This document shows positions 15,468-25,465 of a stretch of DNA of 64,000 bases, piece by piece. This stretch comes from CAYNFH01 sp964396385 (GTDB taxonomy: Bacteria; Armatimonadota; Chthonomonadetes; Chthonomonadales; CAJBBX01), in the NCBI GenBank assembly GCA_964396385.1, contig CAYNFH010000001.1:1-64000 (forward strand), given 5' to 3'. The notes beneath the pieces were generated by a model. It had not been told where the DNA came from and ran no database searches. It saw only the letters and a list, made by a program, of their open reading frames with translations. Position numbers and translations under genes: made by a program. The first letter of the stretch is position 1. The number at the start of each line of letters is the position of its first letter.

Positions 15468-17030
15468 TCATTTTTGCGTTCCCAGGAAGTCAATGGCGGT
15501 GGCGTTGCCGCTTTCCAGCTTAACTGTGCGCGACTCGGGCAGTAGGAAGAGATCGCTGCGGCTGGCCGCAACGGTATACGTGCCCGGCGTCATATGGCAG
15601 AACTGATAGTATCCGCAGAAGGTTGGGTTGTAGTTGCCGCCGAGATTCATATCGCCTGGGTAGCTGGTCGAAGTGGACGAGACGAGCGCTTCACCCAGTC
15701 GAAGCGTCACCGGAACGCCTCCAATGCCGGGCGGACCGTGCCCGGCGTTGTTCGTCAATACCCGGCCGAAGATCGACGCGCCTCCCGGGGGTTGTGCCGG
15801 GCTGAACGCGCTCGTATCGCCGGTCTTCAGGTTGGTCGAGATCGCGGCTATATACTGATCGGGGCGATTCGGGATGCTGGCTACCGCCTTGAAGCTTCCA
15901 ATGCCTGCCCTGTCCGTCGTCACGTTGGCGGCGCCAACCGGCAGGCCGTTGCTGTAGAGGTCCACGGCAAAGCTCGTGTTGGGAGGGCCGTTCAATACGC
16001 CCTGAACGGAGACGGCGACACCCGGCAGCACCTGCGTAATCCTCGGCGCGGGCAGCGAACTAGCTTCCAGTTCGATGGCCGGTCCCTTGGCGAAGAAGAT
16101 ATTGTTACGAATGGTCGTTCCGTTGGCGGCTCTCCCGGCAACATGAACGCCAGCGCCCCCGCGCGGGTTTGCGTTCGTATCTCCGTCATCGACGATGAAG
16201 TTGGCCGCCCCCCCTTCCGGGCCACCGATGACCGTATTGCGAGCATTCCCGTCGACATAGACCGTACTGACCACGCTGCCCCGAATGCCGCTGGCGGCAC
16301 GCGCGATTGTACGAGAGTGCCTCCGAGTAGCCAGTACAGAGCCTCCCGCTACATCTCCCCCACCAAAGCTGCCGAACGGTCCGTATGGGCCAACATTGCC
16401 TGGGCTGCGAGAATCCCACGTGCCGGAGTCTGGAGTGACGCCACAGCAGCAGCCCTGCAGCTTGTTGCCGGAGCCGTTGATGGTGATCTGGTAACGGTCA
16501 AAGTCCGAAATGACCAGGCCGCACACCGTACAGTTATTCCCCTGCATTACCAGGCCGTCCGCCCCCTTGCCGGCCTGGTCGCCGATTATCCATGCCAGCG
16601 GGCCTGTGTACTGGGGACGATAGAAAGGATCGGGAAAGAGTGGTGGCGGAACTGCTACTGTTCCGGAAGAGCCGTAGAGCACAGTGCCACTGCCAGTGAT
16701 GGGCGGGAGCGGGCTGAGCGGAGAGATGACCAGCCGTTTGTCGGTTGGAAACAGGACCCTGGTCCCGGGATGGGCGTTCGCGTAGTTAATCGCGTCGCGC
16801 AGGCTGCCTTCCCCGCTGTCTTTCTCGTTAAACACGGCGACAGAGCCGTATATGCTGGAGGCGCCCCCCTGCTGGGTGACGGTCTTGCCCGCGCCCGGAA
16901 CGGGTGTGATGCGGTCGCGCCTGGGTCTGACCTGGGCGTGCAACGGGCCGACGGGCATTACCAGCATCAGCATTGCGGCTGTCACCACGAGGAGACCCGT
17001 AGCCAAAGTGTGTCGCGTAGTACCTTCCAT
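15468..17030 (-). CDS. Exported right-handed beta-helix protein with C-terminal carboxypeptidase-regulatory-like domain
   Basis: The ATG at 17030 has AGGAGAG upstream and opens a signal peptide (LLVVTAAMLMLVMPVGPLHAQ). VAVFNEKDSGEGSLRDAINYANAHPGT is the CSLREA-like entry motif that precedes parallel beta-helices. Repeated NNCTVCGLVISDF, GNARNTVIGGPEGGAANFIV and NGTTIRNNIFF are helix rungs. The last ~80 residues (ASIFGRVLTNNAGHGPPGIGGVPVTLRLG...PGTYTVAASR) form a carboxypeptidase-regulatory/Cna-B-like Ig fold. A cell-surface or matrix adhesin is plausible. It heads a three-gene run of exported proteins. Confidence 0.82.
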   Translation of the reverse strand: MEGTTRHTLATGLLVVTAAMLMLVMPVGPLHAQVRPRRDRITPVPGAGKTVTQQGGASSIYGSVAVFNEKDSGEGSLRDAINYANAHPGTRVLFPTDKRLVISPLSPLPPITGSGTVLYGSSGTVAVPPPLFPDPFYRPQYTGPLAWIIGDQAGKGADGLVMQGNNCTVCGLVISDFDRYQITINGSGNKLQGCCCGVTPDSGTWDSRSPGNVGPYGPFGSFGGGDVAGGSVLATRRHSRTIARAASGIRGSVVSTVYVDGNARNTVIGGPEGGAANFIVDDGDTNANPRGGAGVHVAGRAANGTTIRNNIFFAKGPAIELEASSLPAPRITQVLPGVAVSVQGVLNGPPNTSFAVDLYSNGLPVGAANVTTDRAGIGSFKAVASIPNRPDQYIAAISTNLKTGDTSAFSPAQPPGGASIFGRVLTNNAGHGPPGIGGVPVTLRLGEALVSSTSTSYPGDMNLGGNYNPTFCGYYQFCHMTPGTYTVAASRSDLFLLPESRTVKLESGNATAIDFLGTQK

Positions 17031-17336
17031 GAGAACTCTCCTAATCATTCTGCGGCCGTGCGCGTTTATAGCGATTGTAGCGAAACAGAACATTGACAGC
17101 TTTGCCGGTCGCCGGTAGCGTGCAGGGTGAGTGTGAGCGCCTACAGTATGGGGCGGCGCCATGGCCGAAAGCGTGGCCGAAACGGAGGGGATTTGATAAT
17201 CCGAGTGGAATTAGGCGCTACGGATGCTTGATTTGAGACTGCTCTTCTTCCCGCGCATAGCGGGCTTCTGACTCATACCCCGTTATTGATGGCCGGGACG
17301 CTATCGCACTCCGTTCGGCCGCACTGGAGAACCTGT
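17031..17336. other. Divergent intergenic region
   Basis: This gap separates the beta-helix gene from the VPS10-like gene. Its right two thirds is homologous to 8080-8301. It holds the tandem TGGCCGAAA repeat but no gene. Confidence 0.65.
17162..17185 (+). promoter_or_regulatory. Tandem 12-bp direct repeat (TGGCCGAAA type), copy 2
   Basis: TGGCCGAAAGCG and TGGCCGAAACGG are adjacent, matching 8126-8149 before the truncated paralog. It lies about 150 bases before the VPS10-like start and about 130 bases before the divergent beta-helix start. Confidence 0.4.
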
Positions 17337-20300
17337 ATGACTCGCCCTAGATCCCGCAACAATGCGTCGAGCACGTACGGACGTCATTCCGACCGGAGGG
17401 AGGAATCTGGCCTCCGCGCTCTTGCCGGATTCCTCGCTGCCGCTCGGAATGACTGCCTGGCTGCGTGCGTTCTGCTGCTTCTCACCCTCGGCATCACCGC
17501 AACCTCCCAAACACTCCCGGACAGCATGCTCTCCGGCATGGTGTGGCGCAATATCGGGCCCTTCCGAGGCGGCCGCGTATCCGCCGTCTCGGGGGTGGTG
17601 GGACAGCCGGGCGTTTTCTACATGGGGCTGCCCATGGGCGGCGTGTGGAAGACCACCGGCGCGGGCGCCACCTGGTTCCCCGTGTTCGATTCCGTCAAGG
17701 AGGCCTCGTCGGTAGGCGCCGTCGAGGTCGCCCCTTCCGATCCGAACGTGATCTACGTGGGTACCGGCGACATGATTGTGGGCGGGGGCATCAGCCGGGG
17801 CAACGGCGTCTACAAGTCCACGGACGCCGGGGCCACGTGGAAGCATATCGGGCTGGACCAGTCGGAGCACATCCCGTCCATCCTGGTAGATCCGCACGAT
17901 CCCAACCTGGTGGTGGTGGCGGCGCAAGGTCCCATCCACTCCCGCTCCGACGCGCGCGGCCTCTACCGCAGCACCGACGGCGGCGTGACCTGGACAAAGA
18001 CGCTCTTCGTGAGTGACGAGACCGGCGTGCAGAAGATCGCCCGGGCGTACGACCATCCGAACGTGATGCTCGCCACCACCGTCCGGTACTACATCCCGCC
18101 GGGCCAGACCCGTGGATTCCTTGGCGGGGGGCAGGGGCCGTCCGAGACGCGGCTGTACAGGTCGACGGATGAGGGGATCACCTGGAAGCAGCTTACCGGC
18201 AGCGGCCTGCCAACGCTCAACGGGCGGACTTGTGTGGCCGTAGCGCAGAACACCGATGCCAGGCGCATGTTCCTGGTGGGCAACTTCGGCCTCTACCGCT
18301 CGGACGACAGTGGAGAGAGCTGGAGGCGGATGGACGCATCGGACCGGCGGGTGGCCAACGGGCAGGGCGGCTACAACTGCGGCGTCTATGTAGACTCGCG
18401 GAACCCGGACATCGTCTACGTCGTGAACACCTGCCTCTACCGCTCCACGGACGGCGGGAACACGTTCACGGGATTCAAGGGCGCACCGGGCGGCGACGAC
18501 CCGCAGCAGTTGTGGATCGACCCGACGGACGGTAAGCGGATCTGCCTCGGGTCCGACCAGGGAACGACCATCTCCCTGGACGGCGGCCTCACCTGGAGCT
18601 CCTGGTACAACCAGCCCACCGGCCAGGTCTACCACATCTCGGTGGATAATCGCTTCCCCTACTGGGTGTACGCCACACAGCAGGACAGCGGCTCCATCGG
18701 CACCGCCAGCCGCGGCAACCTGGGCGAGATCACGCCTCTGGACTGGCTGCCGCACCCCGGCTTTGAGTTCGGCTCCATCGTGGCGGACCCGCTAAACCCG
18801 CAGGTGAGCTACGCGGGCGGTCCCTCGGGCGGGATCATCAAGGCGACGTTTCCGAGCGGCCAATGGATAGACGTAAGCCCCAATATGGACTCGCACCTTG
18901 CGCTGCGCAAGGTGGGCAACCAGCCCATGCTCTTTTCGCCCACCAACCCCCACGAGCTCCTGGCCGGCTTTCAGTGCGTGATGGCGACGACGGACGGCGG
19001 CAAGAGCTGGCGGGCGCTGGGGCCGGATTTGACGAAGCGCCCCGGAGACCCGGAGCCCGGAGCGGGCGAGCGGGCGAGCGGGGGAGCGGGCGACGGCGGA
19101 AACGGCGGTCCGAAGTCCGAAGTCCGAAGTCCGCACCCGAAGCGGAGCAGCGGTTCGAAGTCCGGGGGCCGAGGGCGGTCCGAAGCCCGAAGTCCGGAGT
19201 CCGGGAGCGAATCTCACGACTCACGACTCACGACTCACGACTCCGCCGTGCCGTTGGAGGAGGAAGAGGACGAAGAAGAGACCCAGGAGCAGCGGTTCGG
19301 GCCCCGGAACGCTATCGAGTCTATCGCGGTGTCCAGCGTGGACGGCAGGGTGATGTGGGCCGGCTCCAACAACGGCATCATTCAGGTGACTCGCGACCAC
19401 GGCGCCACGTGGGAGGACGTCACGCCTCCGGCCCTGCCGAACGGCACACGGGCGGACATCTCGGCGCTGGACGCTTCTCACCAGGAGGCAGGCACCGCCT
19501 ACGCCGCGGTCGACTGCCACGGCGCGGGCGACTACAAGCCCTACCTCTACCGCACGCGGGACTTCGGCAAGAGCTGGACGCTCATCGTGAACGGCCTGCC
19601 GGCCGACCAGCCCAGCGGCAGCTTTGCCCGTGTCATCCGGGCCGACACTAGGCGTGCCGGGCTCCTGTTCGCGGGTACCGAGAGCTCCGTCTACGTCTCC
19701 TTCGATGACGGTGACCACTGGCAGCCGCTCACGCTGAACCTGCCCAACACCTCCTACCGGGACATGGTGGTGAAGGACAACGACGTGGTGGTGGGGACCT
19801 ACGGACGCGGGTTCTGGATCCTGGACGATATCTCGCCGCTGCGACAGATGTCTGCCGGCATGGCGGCGGAGCCGGCCCACCTGTTCAAGCCGTGCGACGC
19901 CGTCCGCGTGCGCCGCAATGTGAACGGAGACACGCCCTTCCCGCCGGAGGTGCCGCACGCCTCGAATCCGCCGGACGGCGCTATCATCTACTATTCGCTG
20001 GGGGCAAAGCCGGCCGGGGAGATCACGCTGGAGGTGCGCGACACGAAAGGGGAGCTCGTGCGCCGCATGTCCAGCGCGCCCATCCCGCCGCTCTCCGACC
20101 CCCCGCCGCCAGTCCCGGACTTCTGGGTGGAGAAGCGTTCGCCCCTGCCTACCCAGGTGGGACTGAACCGAGCAAACTGGAACCTGCGGTATGACAATCC
20201 GCCGGCCTTCAGCCATAGCTACGAGATCAACGCCAACCCCGGCGAGACGCCCGCCTCGCCGGAAGGCCCTCTGGCGCTTCCTGGCGTCTATACGGTCACG

Positions 20301-20930
20301 CTGACGGTAGACGGAAAGAGCTACCGCCAGACTGTCACCGTAAAGAACGATCCCCGGTCACCGGCCTCCATGGCCGACCTGCGGGCGCAGCACGAGCTGG
20401 AGATGAAGCTCTACCACTGCACCCAGGAGGCGTGGAACCTGTACCATCAGGTGGACGGGGCGCGGTCGTCCCTGACCGCGCTGCTGAAGCAGAACCCGCC
20501 CTCCGAGGTGGCGACGGCGGCGCACACCATAGATGAGAAGCTGGCGGCGGTCGGCGGGACGGTCACGCCGCGCGGCTCTTTCGGCGGCTTCCCCGGCGCG
20601 GGTGGAGCGGCACGGCAGCCCACCTTCACCTCCGTCAACGGATCCGCGGCGCGGCAGCTCGGCGCAGCGGACTCGGGCGACATGGCGCCCTGCGAGCCCA
20701 TGCGCAGGGCGTGCGAGGCCACCTGCGCGGACCTTCAGAAGGCCCTAACGAACTGGCAAGCGCTCCAGGCCAAGGAGCTCCACGACTTCATCGCACTCCT
20801 GACCAAGAACAACCTGAAACCGATGGAGGGATTCATCGCTGCCACCGCGCCTGCAACGCATGAAAGGCGCAAGAAACAAAGACCTAGGTCCCTACCAGAT
20901 GCGCATCGAGGCACGGAAGAGGGCGGTTAG
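17337..20930 (+). CDS. Very large exported VPS10/BNR beta-propeller protein, invaded by repeats
   Basis: The start at 17337 is chosen by homology with the copy at 8302 and by GGAG eight bases upstream. The 1197-residue protein has the standard opening MVWRNIGPFRGGRVSAVSGV and repeated Asp-box motifs (STDAGATWKHIG, STDGGVTWTKT, SDDSGESWRRMD, STDGGNTFTGF, SLDGGLTWSSW), forming two sortilin-like propellers. A C-terminal Ig-like part (TLTVDGKSYRQTVTVKND) and helical tail follow. Two oddities: a palindromic repeat (17383-17453) adds ~24 residues before the signal peptide (LAACVLLLLTLGITATSQ), and short tandem repeats (19065-19240) add ~60 low-complexity residues between the propellers. The last 39 bases overlap the convergent dehydrogenase gene. 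Function of these proteins is unproven. Confidence 0.85.
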   Translation: MTRPRSRNNASSTYGRHSDRREESGLRALAGFLAAARNDCLAACVLLLLTLGITATSQTLPDSMLSGMVWRNIGPFRGGRVSAVSGVVGQPGVFYMGLPMGGVWKTTGAGATWFPVFDSVKEASSVGAVEVAPSDPNVIYVGTGDMIVGGGISRGNGVYKSTDAGATWKHIGLDQSEHIPSILVDPHDPNLVVVAAQGPIHSRSDARGLYRSTDGGVTWTKTLFVSDETGVQKIARAYDHPNVMLATTVRYYIPPGQTRGFLGGGQGPSETRLYRSTDEGITWKQLTGSGLPTLNGRTCVAVAQNTDARRMFLVGNFGLYRSDDSGESWRRMDASDRRVANGQGGYNCGVYVDSRNPDIVYVVNTCLYRSTDGGNTFTGFKGAPGGDDPQQLWIDPTDGKRICLGSDQGTTISLDGGLTWSSWYNQPTGQVYHISVDNRFPYWVYATQQDSGSIGTASRGNLGEITPLDWLPHPGFEFGSIVADPLNPQVSYAGGPSGGIIKATFPSGQWIDVSPNMDSHLALRKVGNQPMLFSPTNPHELLAGFQCVMATTDGGKSWRALGPDLTKRPGDPEPGAGERASGGAGDGGNGGPKSEVRSPHPKRSSGSKSGGRGRSEARSPESGSESHDSRLTTHDSAVPLEEEEDEEETQEQRFGPRNAIESIAVSSVDGRVMWAGSNNGIIQVTRDHGATWEDVTPPALPNGTRADISALDASHQEAGTAYAAVDCHGAGDYKPYLYRTRDFGKSWTLIVNGLPADQPSGSFARVIRADTRRAGLLFAGTESSVYVSFDDGDHWQPLTLNLPNTSYRDMVVKDNDVVVGTYGRGFWILDDISPLRQMSAGMAAEPAHLFKPCDAVRVRRNVNGDTPFPPEVPHASNPPDGAIIYYSLGAKPAGEITLEVRDTKGELVRRMSSAPIPPLSDPPPPVPDFWVEKRSPLPTQVGLNRANWNLRYDNPPAFSHSYEINANPGETPASPEGPLALPGVYTVTLTVDGKSYRQTVTVKNDPRSPASMADLRAQHELEMKLYHCTQEAWNLYHQVDGARSSLTALLKQNPPSEVATAAHTIDEKLAAVGGTVTPRGSFGGFPGAGGAARQPTFTSVNGSAARQLGAADSGDMAPCEPMRRACEATCADLQKALTNWQALQAKELHDFIALLTKNNLKPMEGFIAATAPATHERRKKQRPRSLPDAHRGTEEGG
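17383..17453. repeat. Palindromic GTCATTCC...GGAATGAC repeat inside coding region
   Basis: GTCATTCCGA and AGGAATCTGGC at the left mirror GCCGGATTCCTCGC and CTCGGAATGAC at the right. It matches 23808-23891 in arms and core, and the half copy at 53811-53840. It is read in frame by the VPS10-like gene. Confidence 0.85.
19065..19240. repeat. Three adjacent short-tandem-repeat arrays inside coding region
   Basis: GGCGAGCG octamers run from 19065 to 19096, GTCCGAA heptamers from 19108 to 19135 (with degenerate copies to about 19200), and CTCACGA heptamers from 19213 to 19240. All are read in frame by the VPS10-like gene, giving the Ser/Arg/Glu-rich linker. Confidence 0.85.
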
Positions 20931-22172
20931 CTCCTCCGGGCCGGCGGGGATGGGGGAGAGCTTAGTGACGCGGTGCTGCGGGAGCGTGCCCTCTACCAAA
21001 GCGGGGATGTCGGCTTCGGTGTAGCCGACGGCCTCCAGCCCGTTGGGGACGCCGAGGTCGCGCATGATCTCGATGACGCGATCCGCGAGAATCGCACCGG
21101 CATCCTCGGGAGCGGCATCGGAGGTTTGGGCGCCGAGCACCTGGGCAGCGCGGAGGTGGCGCTCCGGGTTGGCGGGAGCGGTGAACCGTACCACGGCCGG
21201 GGTGTGCAGGATGACCGAGATTCCGTGCGGGATGATGGGGTGGTCTACGGCGTATCCGGGATGACGGTAGCTCCGCACCATCCCCGCCACCGGATAGGAC
21301 ATGCCGTGCGGCAGGTGCACGCCGGCGTTGCCGAACCCGATGCCCGCCATGGCCGCGGCCAGGCCCATCTGCGCTCGGGCCTCATCGTCTGACGGGTCCC
21401 TGTAGGCGCGGATCAGGTACTGACGGACCAGCTCCAGCGCCCTCAGCGCCCAGATGTCGCTGACCGGGTTGGACCCCTGGTACGCCGGCCGCTCCAGCGG
21501 CCGGGCAGGTCGCGGGCGAATGGAGTAGGGAGCGGCCGTGTACGATTCCAGCGCGTGGCTGAGCACGTCCAGTCCGGCGGAAGCGATCACGGCCGGAGGC
21601 AGGGTAAGCGTGTTCTCCGGGTCCACCAGCCCCAGCGCTGGCTTCAGGTACCGGTGGGCGATGCCGGTCTTGGCCTTCTTCTCGAGATAGTCGAAGATAG
21701 CCACGCCCGTGGTCTCGCTGCCCGTGCCGGCAGTGGTGGGGATGGCGATGAGCGGCTTCACCGGCCCGGGTACCGGCAGCCCCTTCCCGATGGGGGCGTT
21801 CACATAGTCCAGGAACTCGGCTGGATAGGTCGCGTACAGGTTGGCGGCCTTCGCCGTGTCCATGGTGCTGCCGCCCCCCACGGCGACGAAGGAATCGAAC
21901 TCGTCCGCCGTGGCCACCGCGATAGCCTCCGCGAAGCTGCGGTCGGTCGGCTCGACCGATATACGATCGAACACCTCGAAGGAGACCCCCGCCTCCCTCA
22001 GTGCCTGCCGGACGGCTTCTCCAGGCGGCAGCCCGCGCAACGCCGGATCGATGAGCACCAGCGTGCGCCGCGCCCCCATGTCCCGCAGGTCCATCCCGAC
22101 CTCGCGTGTAACGCCCGGCCCGAACCGCACGTTGGAGGCAGAGACCTGATACGCCGTGTCGCGCTCGCTCAT
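20892..22172 (-). CDS. Iron-containing alcohol dehydrogenase, hydroxyacid-oxoacid transhydrogenase type
   Basis: The 426-residue protein has GGGSTMDTAKAANL (NAD-binding, residues ~98-111), TTAGTGSETTGVAIF, and candidate metal ligands in LDVLSHALESYTA, GNAGVHLPHGMSYPVAG and PIIPHGISVILH. The insertion PRPARPLERPAYQGSNPVSDIWALRALE is typical of the ADHFE1/HOT branch, which couples 4-hydroxybutyrate oxidation to 2-oxoglutarate reduction. Substrate here is inferred only from that branch. AGGGAGGA precedes the start. It converges on the VPS10-like gene with a 39-base overlap and is otherwise alone. Confidence 0.9.
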   Translation of the reverse strand: MSERDTAYQVSASNVRFGPGVTREVGMDLRDMGARRTLVLIDPALRGLPPGEAVRQALREAGVSFEVFDRISVEPTDRSFAEAIAVATADEFDSFVAVGGGSTMDTAKAANLYATYPAEFLDYVNAPIGKGLPVPGPVKPLIAIPTTAGTGSETTGVAIFDYLEKKAKTGIAHRYLKPALGLVDPENTLTLPPAVIASAGLDVLSHALESYTAAPYSIRPRPARPLERPAYQGSNPVSDIWALRALELVRQYLIRAYRDPSDDEARAQMGLAAAMAGIGFGNAGVHLPHGMSYPVAGMVRSYRHPGYAVDHPIIPHGISVILHTPAVVRFTAPANPERHLRAAQVLGAQTSDAAPEDAGAILADRVIEIMRDLGVPNGLEAVGYTEADIPALVEGTLPQHRVTKLSPIPAGPEELTALFRASMRIW

Positions 22173-22313
22173 CGATTCCTCCCTGCCTGCTGCCTGTGAT
22201 CGCTGCCCGCCACTCCTGTGTGGAGTACTGTTCGCGCGTTCGGCGTCCGGCTCCTTGCGGCCGGCTGGGTCGGTGCGGCGGATTGGGCAGGAGCGAACCG
22301 GTCGCCCGCCGAA
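22173..22313. other. Intergenic region before phosphotransferase fragment
   Basis: This gap between the dehydrogenase start and the phosphotransferase fragment shows no gene or clear signal. With the fragment and the following 100 bases it forms a 540-base stretch without an intact gene. Confidence 0.5.
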
Positions 22314-22613
22314 ATGTCCGGCCGGCAGCCCGAGATATACAGGCCAGATGAGGTGAGCGTGGAAGAGGGGGATTCACACAGGCGGCTTTTGGATGCGGCC
22401 GAGCGCGTCCTGTCGCAGGGGCTGGGCCGTCCGGTTCGCCTCGCCGGGGCGGAGGTGTTGGGGAGCAGCGAGCGGTCCCAGGTGCTCCGCTGCGCGGTGG
22501 CGGAGGGACCGGAGGCGCTTGGTGCCACGGCGCGGAGACTGGCGGCGCAGCTTCGCAATCGCTGGCCCGCTGAGGCGGATGCCATGCCCCTCTACCCGGC
22601 CCTTCGGAATTAG
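22314..22613 (+). pseudogene. 5' fragment of an aminoglycoside phosphotransferase-like gene
   Basis: The frame ends EVLGSSERSQVLRCAVAEGPEALGATARRL, matching the glycine-loop strand pair (LGSSERSxVLRC) that opens many small-molecule kinases of this superfamily. The catalytic HxDxxxxN and DWE blocks are missing, and the last ~30 residues no longer look like the family. About 100 of the usual ~350 residues remain. Start at 22314 (MSGRQPEIYRPD) is tentative. Confidence 0.5.
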
Positions 22614-22714
22614 GCCGCTTGAGCAGGCAAACGGGCAGGCCCTGCTTAACTTTAGGTAGCACGGCCGCCGGGTCCACGACCGGGCGGCCCTTCTTGCTTT
22701 ACGGGAGACCAGCT

Positions 22715-23788
22715 TTGAAGAGACGCGCACCACTTGGTATTGCCATCCTCTGCGCCGGAGTGGCGCTGGGCGTACTGGCCACCCGTTCCGTGTCGCAGCA
22801 GCCACCTTCCGCGCCGCGCCAGACCGGCCAGAGGTCGCCTATGCCGCCGGGACCCAATCCGAATTCGCAGTACCGCCTGGGGCCGGACTCGCTGCCGCAG
22901 GACGGCGTGCCGAAGGGCGAGATCCGCGGGCCGTACACCCTCCCCAGCCAGGTCTATCCCGGCACGCAGCACACGTACTGGGTCTACGTCCCCGCGCAGT
23001 ACGACTCCGCCAAGCCGGCCAGCCTGATGATCTTCCAGGACGGCCAGGCGTTCAAGGACGAGAAGGGCGACATGCGCGCGCAGAACGTGATGGACAACCT
23101 CATCTACCGCCGCGAGATCCCGGCGATGATTGGCGTGTTCATCAATCCCGGGCGCACGCCGGAGCAGCCGGAGCCTTCGCCGCAGCGCGGCTGGGGCGAC
23201 GGGTTCACAAACCGGGGCGTGGAGTACAACTCGCTGGATGACAAGTACGCCCGCGTCATTACGGAGGAGCTGTTGCCGGTCCTCTACAAGGAGTACAACA
23301 TCTCCAGGGACCCGGAGCAGCACGGTATTGGGGGCTCCAGTTCCGGGGCCATCGCGGCCTTTACGGTGGCGTGGGAGCGGCCCAATGCCTTCCGCAAGGT
23401 GCTCAGTAACGTTGGTAGTTTCACCAACATCCGGGGCGGCGACGCCTATCCGGACATCGTGGCCCGGAGCCCCCGCAAGCCCATCCGGGTGTTCCTGTGC
23501 GACGGCCGCAACGATCTCCGAGGCTGGCGCAATGGGCAGTACGACCCCCGGTGGGACTGGTTCCTCCAGAACGTGCGGCTGATGAGGGCCCTCACCAAGA
23601 AGGGCTACGACGTGAGCTACACCTGGGGCATGAACCTGCACGGCCAGAAATTCGGCGGCGCGGCGCTGCCGGAGATGATGCGCTGGCTCTGGCGTGATCA
23701 GCCGGTCTCCACGGACCCTAACGACATGGAGGAGCGATCGTTCCGGCAGCCGGTGGCGCACGGCGGAGACGACGCGGCGACGCGGTGA
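22715..23788 (+). CDS. Exported esterase (Fes/enterochelin-esterase-like, D/XynZ fold)
   Basis: A TTG start at 22715 with GGGAG upstream gives [31 protein letters not shown] signal peptide; no ATG fits better. The 357-residue protein continues with [26 protein letters not shown] and [13 protein letters not shown]. The nucleophile elbow is [12 protein letters not shown], with S209 as the likely catalytic Ser, and [14 protein letters not shown] and LHGQKFGG supply the expected Asp and His regions. This alpha/beta-hydrolase class cleaves acyl groups from sugars or siderophores. In this sugar-catabolic setting a carbohydrate esterase is plausible. Confidence 0.85.
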   Translation: MKRRAPLGIAILCAGVALGVLATRSVSQQPPSAPRQTGQRSPMPPGPNPNSQYRLGPDSLPQDGVPKGEIRGPYTLPSQVYPGTQHTYWVYVPAQYDSAKPASLMIFQDGQAFKDEKGDMRAQNVMDNLIYRREIPAMIGVFINPGRTPEQPEPSPQRGWGDGFTNRGVEYNSLDDKYARVITEELLPVLYKEYNISRDPEQHGIGGSSSGAIAAFTVAWERPNAFRKVLSNVGSFTNIRGGDAYPDIVARSPRKPIRVFLCDGRNDLRGWRNGQYDPRWDWFLQNVRLMRALTKKGYDVSYTWGMNLHGQKFGGAALPEMMRWLWRDQPVSTDPNDMEERSFRQPVAHGGDDAATR

Positions 23789-23807
23789 ATGGGCGATGCG
23801 GCGAGCT

Positions 23808-23891
23808 TGTCATTCCGAAGGAGCGAAGCGACTGAGGAATCTGGCCGCTCTGTCCCGGAGGCCAGATTCCTCGCTGGCGCTCGGAATGACA
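23808..23891. repeat. Palindromic TGTCATTCC...GGAATGACA repeat, full intergenic copy
   Basis: Outer arms TGTCATTCCGA/TCGGAATGACA and inner arms GAGGAATCTGGCC/GGCCAGATTCCTC can fold into one long hairpin. It lies between the esterase stop and the MmcQ start. Copies lie at 17383-17453 and (half) 53811-53840. Confidence 0.88.
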
Positions 23892-23918
23892 TGAGTGTCG
23901 GCTAAGGAGCAATGACGC

Positions 23919-24302
23919 ATGGCGGACATGGAGGACGTGCGCCGGATCCGTTCGACGCTGCCGGATACCAGGGCCGATGAGCACGGCGTGGCTGTGATGA
24001 CCGGCGGCAAGTACAAGGGATTCGTGTGGGTGTGGAACGAGCGCGTCGATCCCAAGAAGCCGCGCGTGCCGAACTGGGACGTGGTGGCCATCCGCACCGC
24101 GGACCTGGACGAGAAGGAGGGGCTGCTCGCTTCGGACCCGGAGAAGTTCTTCACGGAGCCGCACTACAACAATTTTCCGGCGGTGCTCGTCCGCCTCGCC
24201 AAGATCGGGCTGGACGAGCTGGAGGAGCTGCTCATTGACGGCTGGCACGCCATGGCCCCAAAGGCGCTGGTGAAGGAGTACGACCCGCGCTCCGTAGAGT
24301 GA
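23919..24302 (+). CDS. MmcQ/YjbR family protein
   Basis: The 127-residue protein has the MmcQ/YjbR (CyaY-like fold) pattern: [91 protein letters not shown]. The [17 protein letters not shown] stretch is diagnostic. Members are small and often called DNA-binding, though a role is rarely proven. AAGGAG lies about 10 bases before the start. The next gene follows 16 bases later on the same strand, so the two may share a transcript. Confidence 0.88.
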   Translation: MADMEDVRRIRSTLPDTRADEHGVAVMTGGKYKGFVWVWNERVDPKKPRVPNWDVVAIRTADLDEKEGLLASDPEKFFTEPHYNNFPAVLVRLAKIGLDELEELLIDGWHAMAPKALVKEYDPRSVE

Positions 24303-24318
24303 GCGGCGGGGAGAGCTA

Positions 24319-25407
<1,089 letters not shown>

Positions 25408-25425
25408 AGAACTGACAGCGTGGCA

Positions 25426-25449
25426 TTCAGGCGTTCAGGTGTTCAGGTG
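25426..25449 (+). repeat. TTCAGGCG octamer array before HpcH aldolase gene
   Basis: TTCAGGCG, TTCAGGTG, TTCAGGTG run head to tail and end 16 bases before the ATG at 25466. Orientation relative to the gene is the same as at 4543-4568 and 46328-46361. Confidence 0.75.
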
Positions 25450-25465
25450 AGGGAATAGGGCAAGA

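Noticed and set aside
15594..17096. Plus-strand open frame of 500 codons
   Set aside because: It lies opposite the beta-helix gene and has no signal peptide, domain or ribosome binding site; a GC-rich shadow frame.
17301..18755. Minus-strand open frame of 484 codons
   Set aside because: Antisense to the VPS10-like gene, with low-complexity Arg/Val/Gly composition.
21382..22677. Minus-strand open frame of 431 codons
   Set aside because: Overlaps the alcohol dehydrogenase in another frame on the same strand; no domain.
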